NCBI GenBank assembly: GCA_001275005.1
Contig: JWZX01002822.1
Location: 1-36,000, forward strand
Length of the DNA: 36,000 nucleotides
Source: Chrysochromulina tobinii
Lineage: Eukaryota; Haptophyta; Prymnesiales; Chrysochromulinaceae
Direction: 5' to 3'
The notes under the pieces were generated by a model. It was not told the DNA's origin, did not search any database, and saw nothing but the letters and a program-made list of their open reading frames with translations. The stretch's first letter is position 1; every line of letters begins with the position of its first letter. The position numbers were made by a program, and so were the translations under genes. This document shows positions 7,301 to 14,223 of this stretch, piece by piece.

Positions 7301-9525
7301 TGATTACCCCTGATTGCCACTGACTGCCAGTGACGTGGAGCTCCATGTGCAGCGGCCCGCGTGCAAGGAGGTGGTGCTCTTCTGCTACCCGCTCGTAGGC
7401 GCATGGGCCCGCCCGGACGAGCCGTTCATGTTGACCAAGCCCGCCACGCCACGTGGCGTCAGCCCGCCGCGCCACGCCCAGGCTACGTCGGGCCTCGGCG
7501 CGAGCAGCGGTGGGGTGGAGGGCGCTGCCATTATGGGCGCCGGTACGGCGCTCAACGGCTCGACGCAGCGCTCGGCCGAAGGGCCGATGGCGCTGAGCCG
7601 CGCTCAGTGCGTGCTCGAGGCGGCGGCGGTGCTCGCCTCGGGCGGCCGTGTGCACGTCGAGCTTGCGACGCATGAGTGGTCGGACCTGCCCGCTCTGCTC
7701 GAGACGTCGCTGGGTCAACTCGATCAGAGCATCCGAAGCGCGAGCGTCGATGGACTCCAGCTGCCCTCCTCCGCCTCTGCAGGCGCGATGCGAGCCCGGT
7801 TCGAGGCGCTCGAGGGGGGCGCTCCAGGCGCGCTTGCCGCTGATGAGCCCTGATTGCCTTTATTGAGTACCACTGATTGCCACTGGTTGCCACTGGTTGC
7901 CACTGATGGTGGCGCTCGCGCTTCTCGCTCCAGGCGCGCTTGCCGCTGTGCAGAGGGCTGTGCGCGGATGGCTCGCAGCTGAGGGTGCGGCGGCGCTGCG
8001 TCGGCTCGAGGTAGAGCGTGGGCCGCGCACGCCGCTGCCACTCCGACTCGAGCTCGCGCAGGTGTGCTGATGACCTCTGATGACCTCTGATGACCTCTGA
8101 TGACCTCTGATGACCTCTGATGACCTCTGATGATCTCTTGTGCAGTTGCTCGCGGCGCTTGGGCGACCCGCGGAGGCAGAGGCACTCCTCGTGCATGAGG
8201 CGACGGTGCGAGAGGAGCACTCCGGCGCTCGGAACGCCGAGACGCTCGCTGCGGTCAGCTGTCTCGCGAGGCTGCTTGCCCAGGAAGGGAGGACTGCCGA
8301 GGCGACGCAGCTCTACCGGCACGCCCTCGCCGAGTACGAGCAAGGCTTTGGAGTGTCGTCACCCCTCACTCTCCGTACGAGCGTCGCCCTCGCCGAGCTG
8401 CTCGCCGATCAACGGCTCACCGACGAGGCTGCGTCGCTGTACCGCGGCGCACTCAAGGGGCTCGAGCTCACGCTGGGCCTCGCGCACCCGCTCACGCTGC
8501 AGACGACCGATGCGTACGGGATGGTGCTCGCGGAGCAAGGCAAGCGCGCGCTCGCCGCGTCCGTCTTCAAGCGTGCGCTCGAAGGCTACCAGAAGGCCTA
8601 CGGCGCACGCCACCCGGAGACCCTCGGTACCATGAGCAACCTGGCCAACGCGCTGCGCCTTCAAGGGAAGCTCGAGCCGGCGGCGCTCTACTACGCGCAG
8701 GCGAGCCGTGGGTTGATGCTCGCGCTCGGGGAGACTGATCGAGAGACGCTACGGGCACTCCATGGGTTCGCGCAGGTGCTCGCCCTGCAGAAGAAGCACG
8801 ACGAGGCCGCTGAGTACTTCCGGAAGGCTTATGAGGGGCGCCAGGCGCTGCTAGGGGATGAGCACGTGAGTACGCTGCGCACGCTCGGAGAGTACGCGCA
8901 GTCTCTGGTCGTGCTCGGGCGTGTAGCTGAGGGGATCGAGGGGCTTCAGCGCTGCCTGCATGGCGCCGAGCGCGTGCACGGCCCTCAGCACGAGGACACC
9001 CTCAACGCCATGGAGCGCCTCGCCGGTGCGCACGACAAGGCCAAGGAGTACGTGAGCGCCGAAGGCTACTACCGGCACGTGACCGAGGCGCTGGCGCGCA
9101 CTCTGGGCGTACGGCATGAGCGCACCCGACACGTGGCCGCGAAGCTCCTCGACAACCTTGTGCAGCAAGTCAAGCTTGTCGAGGCGCAGGACGTGGCCAA
9201 GCATTACAAGCTCGATCTCGCGCTGAAGCAGCCCAAGCGCACGCCGCCCGCATCGTACAGCGCCCTGAGCGCTCAGGACGGCGCGGGAGCAGCCCCGGTG
9301 CGCCCCGCAAACGGCGCTGTGGTCAACGGAATGGGAGGGCCGCCCCTCGTGCCGCGCAAACCCACCGTCGAAGCTGTCGTCACGCAACGGGCCATGGCGG
9401 CCGCTTCGGCCGCTTCGGCCGCTTCGGCCGAGCCAGCTGCGAGCTTGCCCGCGCCCGCGCCCGCCTTGTCACCGTGGGGCACGACCGACGCACCGCCGAG
9501 TTCGCCGAACGCTGCCGGCCGATGA
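4348..9525 (+). CDS. Coiled-coil / TIR-like / kinesin-light-chain-type TPR protein, five exons
   Basis: Exons 4348-6786, 6916-7119, 7353-7827, 7934-8061 and 8146-9525 join in frame to 1541 residues. The ATG has a strong context (ACCGCCATGG). Residues 1-225 are Pro/Gln/Tyr-rich and disordered. Residues ~230-470 are a long Ala/Glu/Arg coiled coil. Residues ~475-510 are a Lys-Glu-Val series (KEVEVIKQVVKVKEV) recalling articulin/alveolin repeats. Residues ~790-1000 resemble the TIR-like domain found before KLC-TPRs in many algal proteins: LFGRPTLLLSYPSSS, then FAWVDGFCASQH (usual FWFD.F..NQH), then LSRAQCVLE (usual LTRAWCLWE). Residues ~1083-1400 hold about seven 42-residue TPRs, e.g. TLGTMSNLANALRLQGKLEP and HPETL signatures. 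The tail is Ala/Pro-rich, with ASA repeated three times at 9401-9429. I infer a cytoplasmic scaffold. All four introns belong to the decamer-repeat family. Exon joins 1, 2 and 4 are well supported; join 3 needs a GC donor. Confidence 0.78.
6787..6915 (+). other. TPR gene intron 1 (129 nt, decamer type)
   Basis: The donor is GAGCAG|GTAATG and the acceptor TTCGAGCAG|GTGGAC, phase 0. The body is a run of ~10-nt units such as TGATGACCCC, TGATGAGCAC, TGAGTGCCTC, TGAGTGTCAC, TGATTGCCTC and TGAGTGCCAC. The last nine bases around the donor (TCGAGCAGG) recur at the acceptor, so the intron lies between short direct repeats. Confidence 0.8.
7120..7352 (+). other. TPR gene intron 2 (233 nt, decamer type)
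   Basis: The donor is CATGCGCAG|GTAATGAG and the acceptor CATGTGCAG|CGGCCC, phase 0. The 10-nt units run almost without slip from ~7131 to 7350 (TGATGAGCCC, TGATTGCCAC, TGATTACCCC). The exon end CTCCATGCGCAG is echoed as CTCCATGTGCAG at the acceptor, so the retained intron would end ELHVQ beside the exon's ELHAQ. Confidence 0.8.
7211..7352 (+). repeat. 60-bp higher-order repeat inside intron 2
   Basis: Two full 60-bp units (7211-7270, 7271-7330) and a 22-bp partial unit (7331-7352) each begin TGACGTGGAGCTCCATGTGC. The other four decamers of each unit are TGATTGCCAC, TGATTACCCC, TGATTGCCAC and a variant. Only the last copy is followed by AG, making it the functional 3' splice site; the two earlier copies are followed by TG. 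Confidence 0.85.
7828..7933 (+). other. TPR gene intron 3 (106 nt, GC-AG, between 23-bp direct repeats)
   Basis: The frame stops at TGA 7852-7854, so the donor must lie before it. The only arrangement I find that rejoins the frame is CAG|GCGCGC at 7828 to CTCCAG|GCGCGC at 7934, phase 1. The 23 bp at 7820-7842 recur exactly at 7926-7948, so the precise splice point within the repeat is ambiguous, but the joined protein (EGGAPGALAAVQRAVRGW) is the same. The body holds TGATGAGCCC, TGATTGCCTT, TGATTGCCAC, TGGTTGCCAC (twice) and TGATGGTGGC. Confidence 0.68.
8062..8145 (+). other. TPR gene intron 4 (84 nt, nearly pure decamer array)
   Basis: The donor is GCGCAG|GTGTGC and the acceptor CTTGTGCAG|TTGCTC, phase 0, joining LRLELAQ to LLAALGRP at the start of the TPRs. 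At 84 nt it is among the shorter spliceosomal introns. Confidence 0.8.
8068..8137 (+). repeat. Seven tandem 10-nt units (TGATGACCTC)
   Basis: Six exact copies of TGATGACCTC (8068-8127) are followed by one variant, TGATGATCTC (8128-8137). They fill almost all of intron 4. This is the cleanest array of the intronic decamer family in the window. Confidence 0.95.
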
Positions 9526-9926
9526 GAGTAACATGAGAGCATAGAGCATGCACTGATGTGTGCAGCGGCATCCGTGTTGAGATGACAGGCATCAGACCGT
9601 AACGAGTGTTGGCCACGGCCCCTCGTATCCGGGATCTAGTCGTCAGGTTGGCGGCCGACGCCGCGGGGCCGCGCGTGATACATATGCGCGCGGCGGTTCG
9701 CGGGGCGCGGGCGGGGTCGGGGTCGTCGCACGTCGGCGTCGCCGCGCCGGGCCGATGTGACTTGTGTGCGAATTTGTGGTGATGGAACCTACTTTAACTG
9801 GATTCGAATCCACTTGGCGGGATCCCCTACACACGACTTCACCACTCAGACGTTCGTGCGGGTCTTCGACGTCGACCGGCGCGGTATTCGCACGTTGCCG
9901 GCACATGCCTCGGCTGGCCTCGGGTT
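9526..9926. other. Convergent intergenic region
   Basis: 401 bp between the 3' ends of the TPR gene (plus) and a small minus-strand gene. A very GC-rich block at ~9640-9760 is followed by a lower-GC block. It holds the 12-bp palindrome GGATTCGAATCC at 9800-9811. I see no supported gene. Confidence 0.45.
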
Positions 9927-10391
9927 TCATGTCACTGAGGATGGAACCAGCAGGTCGGGCAGTCCAAGCGAGTGGCGACGTGCAAGCGTGCCGTCCAGTT
10001 CGGAGAGCAGCCGGAGAAAGGCTGCATTCTTCAATAGAAGTTCGACCTCAGCTTCAAGCTGAGCCGGCGTGAGAGTCGTAGGCGGTGGCGGCCCGTTGAT
10101 CACGATCCCCTTGAAGCGAAGATGCTGAAGCACGACCGCTACGTCTCGCTCGGAATGACACTCGGCTAGGAGCGCTGGGCCGCGCGATGCGGGGACGAGC
10201 ATGATCTTGGAGTCCAGGCTTCCGAAGATAAGAGCGCCCAGCGGCTGATGCAGAACCACTGTTCCACCAGACTGGCAGACGGTGCAGTTCACATCGCTGA
10301 GCACAAGGGTTGCTGCGTCCGCCAGAGCTGCGAACTGGCCCGTGAGCACGTCCTCGCGCGCGACGCGGACGGGCACGGTGAGCGACGGCAT
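9927..10391 (-). CDS. Small protein of unknown function (154 aa)
   Basis: I do not recognise this protein. The first in-frame ATG is at 10391 (MPSLTVPVRVARED); the frame stays open upstream to ~10490 without another ATG. Residues ~20-85 alternate hydrophobic and polar residues in a beta-rich pattern (LVLSDVNCTVCQSGGTVVLH, then LGALIFGSLDSKIMLVPAS). Residues ~90-145 look helical (LTPAQLEAEVELLLKNAAFL), with a Pro run between. The two Cys in NCTVC are close enough to pair, but no zinc motif is complete. No signal peptide or membrane segment is seen. The composition, mixed rather than Ala/Arg-skewed, argues that it is real and not an antisense shadow. It follows the EF-hand gene on the same strand after 241 bp. 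Confidence 0.55.
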   Translation of the reverse strand: MPSLTVPVRVAREDVLTGQFAALADAATLVLSDVNCTVCQSGGTVVLHQPLGALIFGSLDSKIMLVPASRGPALLAECHSERDVAVVLQHLRFKGIVINGPPPPTTLTPAQLEAEVELLLKNAAFLRLLSELDGTLARRHSLGLPDLLVPSSVT

Positions 10392-10632
10392 GGGCGCTGA
10401 CCTCCGAAGGAAGAGACGGCGCCGCTCGCTCTCGCTCGTTCCTTCGCCGCCTGTGGACGGCCGCCGATCGATCGGCCCCTGTCCACACACATGTGTGAAT
10501 GTGAAAGTGTGTCTAACGACGCACAGTCAAGTATAGACTTGTCTTGACACATGTGCACGGCACGGCGCCAACCGCCCACCGGGTCTCTACACGACGACAC
10601 AGACGTGGTATGACGACACACCGCTGGGCGAA
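10392..10632. other. Intergenic spacer
   Basis: 241 bp between two minus-strand genes. It must hold the 3' UTR of the EF-hand gene and the promoter of the small unknown gene. No distinct element is visible. Confidence 0.4.
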
Positions 10633-12540
10633 TCAAACGACCGCTTCGTTCGGTGAGTTGCTTGTTCTCACCCTCTCCCCTGGTGCTCGCAGGCCGGCGA
10701 AGAATTCCAGGTCGAGTGGTTCGTTCTTGTTCGTCCGCAGATGCTGCTCTGCGCGCAGCTCCCGCAGCACCTCGCGCGTCTGCTCGATGCTGAGAACACC
10801 CGAGTTACCAAAGTCCTTGTCGCGGAAGCGCGCGCGCATTGCAGTCTTGCTCAGCCCCGTGCGCTTGCTCAGCTCGCAGAACTCGGTGATGTCGATGGTG
10901 TTGCTACCGTCGACGTCGAGCTGTTTGATGATGGCCGCATCTGCCTCGGCAACGTTGCGCTCCAGGGTCGCTTCCCGACATTTGAGCACATCTTCGATCC
11001 ACTGGATGAGCCGCGACCTTGTCTCCCTCGTGTCCTTCGGGTAGTACAGGCGGAGTGCCTCCTCAAAGTTGGATGGCTCAAAGCTGGGCAGGCGGGCGGC
11101 GTGCCAGGGCACGCTGCCACCACCGCTTTTAGTTGCCTTTTGCTGCGCGATATCCTTGTAGAGGTTGAGGACATCACGGCGTCGCGGTTGAAGATCCTTG
11201 GGCAAAGGCTTCACCACGAAGGCGTTTGTCGCGATGGTGTCCTTCTTTCTTAGCGTGAGGATCAACTCCTCGTACGAGATAGAGCCATCGCCAGACTCAT
11301 CGAACTCGCTAAAAATAGCGTGAATGTCGACAATCCTCGTCTCCGGAAGAATGGACTTGATGGTATCGGTAAACTCTTTTAGCGAAATCTCGCCGTTGCC
11401 ATCGACGTCGCACTTGTGGAAGAGGTCGATGACGCGGTCGAGCACATCGGCGCGCCGCAGCGCCTCGCGAAGCGACTGAACCTGGGCCCTGATCTCGTCC
11501 GTCCCTTGACCCTTTTTGGCCAGCTGCACCTCGTAAGCTGTCGGGACGAGCGAATCGTCGAGCATGCGCGCGAGCGCTTCGACGGAGTTTTTCCTGTCCT
11601 TTTTGCGCTTCTGCATTGCCGCTACCGCATCCGACGCATGTTGCGGACCAGACTCTTCAAAGCGCGAGTCAACTGCGTTGAGAATCGCTCCGAGCAGCGT
11701 GTTTTCGAGACCTTCGACTATGAGCTCATCTCTTTCGTTGCTCGCGTTGAAGTAGGAGTGAGCTGTGGCGGCTGTGACAGCTCCAAGATTGGCCGCTCTG
11801 TCCTTAGCATCGCTGCTGGGTTTGGGCGCACTCGAGAGCGCTGGCAGCGCCGCACTCGAGAGCGCTGGCAGCGCCCCTTCGCTCCGCGAAGCCTGCATGC
11901 GGCCAAAGCCCAAGGCAGCTGCCCCGAGGGCGACGGCCGATTGGCGCCGGAAAAAGGCTTTCGCGGCGCCCACATGCAGATTGGGCAAGGAGCCTTTTTC
12001 CGATGGATCAGCGGACACGGCAGCAGATGGGTCAGCGATCTCCACCCATTCCGGTTGTTCCGGCTTCTCCTCGCCAAAGACAGCCGCCAAGGTATTTTGC
12101 TCGAAGATGGGATCATCGAGCACTTCGAGCAGGCAAAGTGGTTCCGCCTGAGCCGCTGGGCTGCGCCGCTCGACAGCTGGAAGCTCCACGAGTAGTCGTG
12201 ACGGCGAGCCTTTAGTCTTGGCAAAGGAGCTGGAGCTCAGCGAGGCACTGGTTTGCAACGGCATCCCTGGCGGCACCCTCAGGGAGCCACCCACGCGCCG
12301 CGGTGGGCTGAGGCCTTTGGGACTAGGGGACGGCGGTTTGGTCATGGCAGCTGCAGCTGCAATAGAACCAGGCAGTGGCGGCAGGAAGAAGGGGAGCGGG
12401 ACGGCTAATATGGGCGGTGCCACGGGCCTGCCGAGACGGTCCCCGGGCAGCAGCGTCAACGGAGAGCCTTGGAAGAAGGCAGCACTGCTCTGCGAGGACG
12501 TGATCGACGTCCGCGCCCCAGAGAGAGCCGTCCCGGGCAT
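10633..12540 (-). CDS. Four-EF-hand calcium-binding protein (635 aa)
   Basis: Intronless, ATG at 12540. The N-terminal half (~1-290) is Ser/Pro/Ala-rich and probably disordered. The C-terminal half carries two EF-hand pairs. Loops at ~378-389 (DVDGNGEISLKE) and ~413-424 (DESGDGSISYEE) have the canonical acidic positions and Glu at position 12. The loop at ~541-552 (DVDGSNTIDITE) is also intact. The fourth (~573-584, KDFGNSGVLSIE) lacks the Asp at position 1 and is likely weak or dead. A helical segment with QVQSLREALRRADVLDRVID leads into the first pair. The sensor-type pairs suggest Ca2+-dependent binding to a partner; such proteins are common in flagellar and signalling contexts, but nothing here fixes the location. 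A 24-bp tandem repeat (~11829-11876) encodes LPALSSAA twice. It is divergent from the F-box gene. Confidence 0.82.
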   Translation of the reverse strand: MPGTALSGARTSITSSQSSAAFFQGSPLTLLPGDRLGRPVAPPILAVPLPFFLPPLPGSIAAAAAMTKPPSPSPKGLSPPRRVGGSLRVPPGMPLQTSASLSSSSFAKTKGSPSRLLVELPAVERRSPAAQAEPLCLLEVLDDPIFEQNTLAAVFGEEKPEQPEWVEIADPSAAVSADPSEKGSLPNLHVGAAKAFFRRQSAVALGAAALGFGRMQASRSEGALPALSSAALPALSSAPKPSSDAKDRAANLGAVTAATAHSYFNASNERDELIVEGLENTLLGAILNAVDSRFEESGPQHASDAVAAMQKRKKDRKNSVEALARMLDDSLVPTAYEVQLAKKGQGTDEIRAQVQSLREALRRADVLDRVIDLFHKCDVDGNGEISLKEFTDTIKSILPETRIVDIHAIFSEFDESGDGSISYEELILTLRKKDTIATNAFVVKPLPKDLQPRRRDVLNLYKDIAQQKATKSGGGSVPWHAARLPSFEPSNFEEALRLYYPKDTRETRSRLIQWIEDVLKCREATLERNVAEADAAIIKQLDVDGSNTIDITEFCELSKRTGLSKTAMRARFRDKDFGNSGVLSIEQTREVLRELRAEQHLRTNKNEPLDLEFFAGLRAPGERVRTSNSPNEAVV

Positions 12541-12843
12541 GCCTGCAGAGGTAGCCGAAGGACTCGACCAGTGCGGAACCTCACTGACTCCTCACTGACA
12601 GTGTTGGACGGCAGCCGCCGACGAACACCGCGTGACAACGCGCCCGCTCGGAATCCGGCTACAATGTATGTACTGTGTACCGTCCAAGGGACGCGGTTTC
12701 ACGATGCGAAACTGAAACCGCGGAGAATTGGAAAGACGTCCAGCGCAGCGTGCAGAACAAAATGTGTGGTCCAGAGACTGCGGCGACTGGGAGGTCTTTG
12801 AGCCGCACCATCTGTAAACTCATCAAGTTCCGTTTAATTTGTC
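12541..12843. promoter_or_regulatory. Divergent upstream region
   Basis: 303 bp between the ATGs of the EF-hand gene (minus) and the F-box gene (plus). GC content falls towards the plus-strand gene (TTCCGTTTAATTTGTCATG), as expected of a 5' UTR. I see no recognised motif. Confidence 0.5.
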
Positions 12844-13923
12844 ATGAAAATACCTGATACGTCGTCAATTCATCAATCATCAAGCCTTTCTGCATCGGAT
12901 CAGCTGCACCTTTCGTCGATGTCGCGTGAAAATGGCGGGATCGTCACCTCCAGGTCGCGGGGAAATGATGAGGCCGTCCACCCGCTTTCGCATCTGACCG
13001 TGCTGCCGCACGAACTCTGCTGCGCCATCATGCACCACATTGGCGACACGATGTCCATCGTCGCAGTGACAGCCACCTGTAAGCCGCTGATGGCCATGGC
13101 AGACTCGGACTTCTGGCGAGTGAGGCTTACTGAACGCTATCCCGGCGCTGAGCCGAGCGGCGACGCGAGCACGGTGCGCGACTTGTACAGCGTGCGATGG
13201 AAAAAGGCGCGCATGGAGCTCAATGACCTGAGTATCCCGGGCAGCAACGCTCCGCCAGTCGCGATGGTGAGCAGTAGCACTGGCTTGAGTGCGCGCAGCG
13301 CGAGCAACCCCCTGGAGTGCTCCGCGCGCGTGCTCCATTCCGCCAGCGTGATCGAAGGCGAGTTCAAGCGTGATTGCGACCAGCTCGCGAGCCTCGTCGC
13401 CAACGGGCAGATAGCGGCGGACGACATCGTCGAGTGGCTGCGCAGTGACGCGGCGACGCGTGCCCCGCTGACCGCGTGCGCTGCCATTGCCGTGCTGCAG
13501 CGCCGCCGCCTGCGCTCGGAGTGCGAACCGCACGCCCTCGACCTGCGCCTGCGGCCGCTGGCCCGCGCCCTGCAGCGACTTCGCCAAGGCACGCACGCCA
13601 CGCCGCCGCGCGTACTCTCGCAGCGCGTCGTGCTCAAGTGGACGGCATGGTCGTCGGCGCGCGACTGCCGAGGGTTCCGCGCGCGCGACGACCTGCGGCG
13701 GTTGCAGCCCACCTTGCAAGAGCTTCTCCTGTGCGTTGCCGATGAGGAGAGATCGATGGCACTCGAGGAGCCAGCGTCACCGCACAGCACGCCGCCGCGC
13801 ACGCCGCCCGGCACGCCTGAGTCGCATTCGGGAGACGCCGAGGCCTTTTGGCGCGTGCTCGCCCGCGGGGTCGTGCACGAGGTCCGATCCATCAGCCTCG
13901 CATCAGATGTAGAGGCGATGTGA
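12844..13923 (+). CDS. F-box protein (359 aa)
   Basis: The ATG at 12844 is the first in frame; a second at 12922 (MSRENGG) could also be used. Residues ~45-100 form an F-box: LTVLPHELCCAIMHHIGD, then CKPLMAMADSDFWRVRLTER, matching the family pattern LP.EL...IL..L....L......C+.....A....LW+..... F-box proteins link substrates to the SKP1-cullin-RBX1 ubiquitin ligase. The remaining 250 residues are helical and Arg-rich with no WD40, Kelch or LRR substrate domain that I can see, so the target is unknown. Near the C-terminus several Ser/Thr-Pro sites cluster (SPHSTPPRTPPGTPES), possible CDK or MAPK sites. F-box call is good; the rest is undescribed. Confidence 0.78.
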   Translation: MKIPDTSSIHQSSSLSASDQLHLSSMSRENGGIVTSRSRGNDEAVHPLSHLTVLPHELCCAIMHHIGDTMSIVAVTATCKPLMAMADSDFWRVRLTERYPGAEPSGDASTVRDLYSVRWKKARMELNDLSIPGSNAPPVAMVSSSTGLSARSASNPLECSARVLHSASVIEGEFKRDCDQLASLVANGQIAADDIVEWLRSDAATRAPLTACAAIAVLQRRRLRSECEPHALDLRLRPLARALQRLRQGTHATPPRVLSQRVVLKWTAWSSARDCRGFRARDDLRRLQPTLQELLLCVADEERSMALEEPASPHSTPPRTPPGTPESHSGDAEAFWRVLARGVVHEVRSISLASDVEAM

Positions 13924-14223
13924 ATGGCGGCCAACGCAGCTCAGTGCCAGAGATGGCGGCCAACGCGGCTTTCAGTGCCAGTGCGGATGCTGTGCGGGGA
14001 CAAGGATAGCGATCAATATCCCTTATCGTGTACCATGTGTATATTTGCCAATCGGCGGTGTGATGCGTGGTCATAGTGAATTTTGGAGACTTCGTGCAAC
14101 GAACCAAATGTTCGACAAGTTAGAAAGTTGACGAAATGCCCAGTACGGCGCACCGTCCATCTAGATGGCCCTGGGAGCCCTGGGAGCCCAGCCTTGTTCC
14201 GTCGTGCTCGTTGGCCTCGACGA
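13924..14223. other. Spacer with a short imperfect tandem repeat; upstream region of the LRR gene
   Basis: Immediately after the F-box stop, ~27-29 bp are repeated (13924-13950 and 13953-13981; ATGGCGGCCAACGC..CAGTGCCAG). The following ~120 bp are AT-richer than coding DNA here, consistent with promoter and 5' UTR. The nine bases CTGGGAGCC are repeated twice at ~14169-14187. Confidence 0.55.

Noticed and set aside
7842-7866. Possible end of the TPR gene at the in-frame TGA 7852-7854, making the TPR part a separate gene
   Set aside because: The 23-bp duplication and intron-type decamers allow the frame to be restored exactly, and the TIR-like-then-KLC-TPR order is a known architecture.
9800-9811. 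GGATTCGAATCC, resembling the T-arm of a tRNA
   Set aside because: It is only a palindrome; on neither strand do acceptor, D and anticodon arms of correct size surround it.
14083-14223. N-terminal extension of the LRR protein
   Set aside because: No ATG is present before 14224 in this frame, the DNA is AT-richer than coding DNA here, and the peptide has no domain character.
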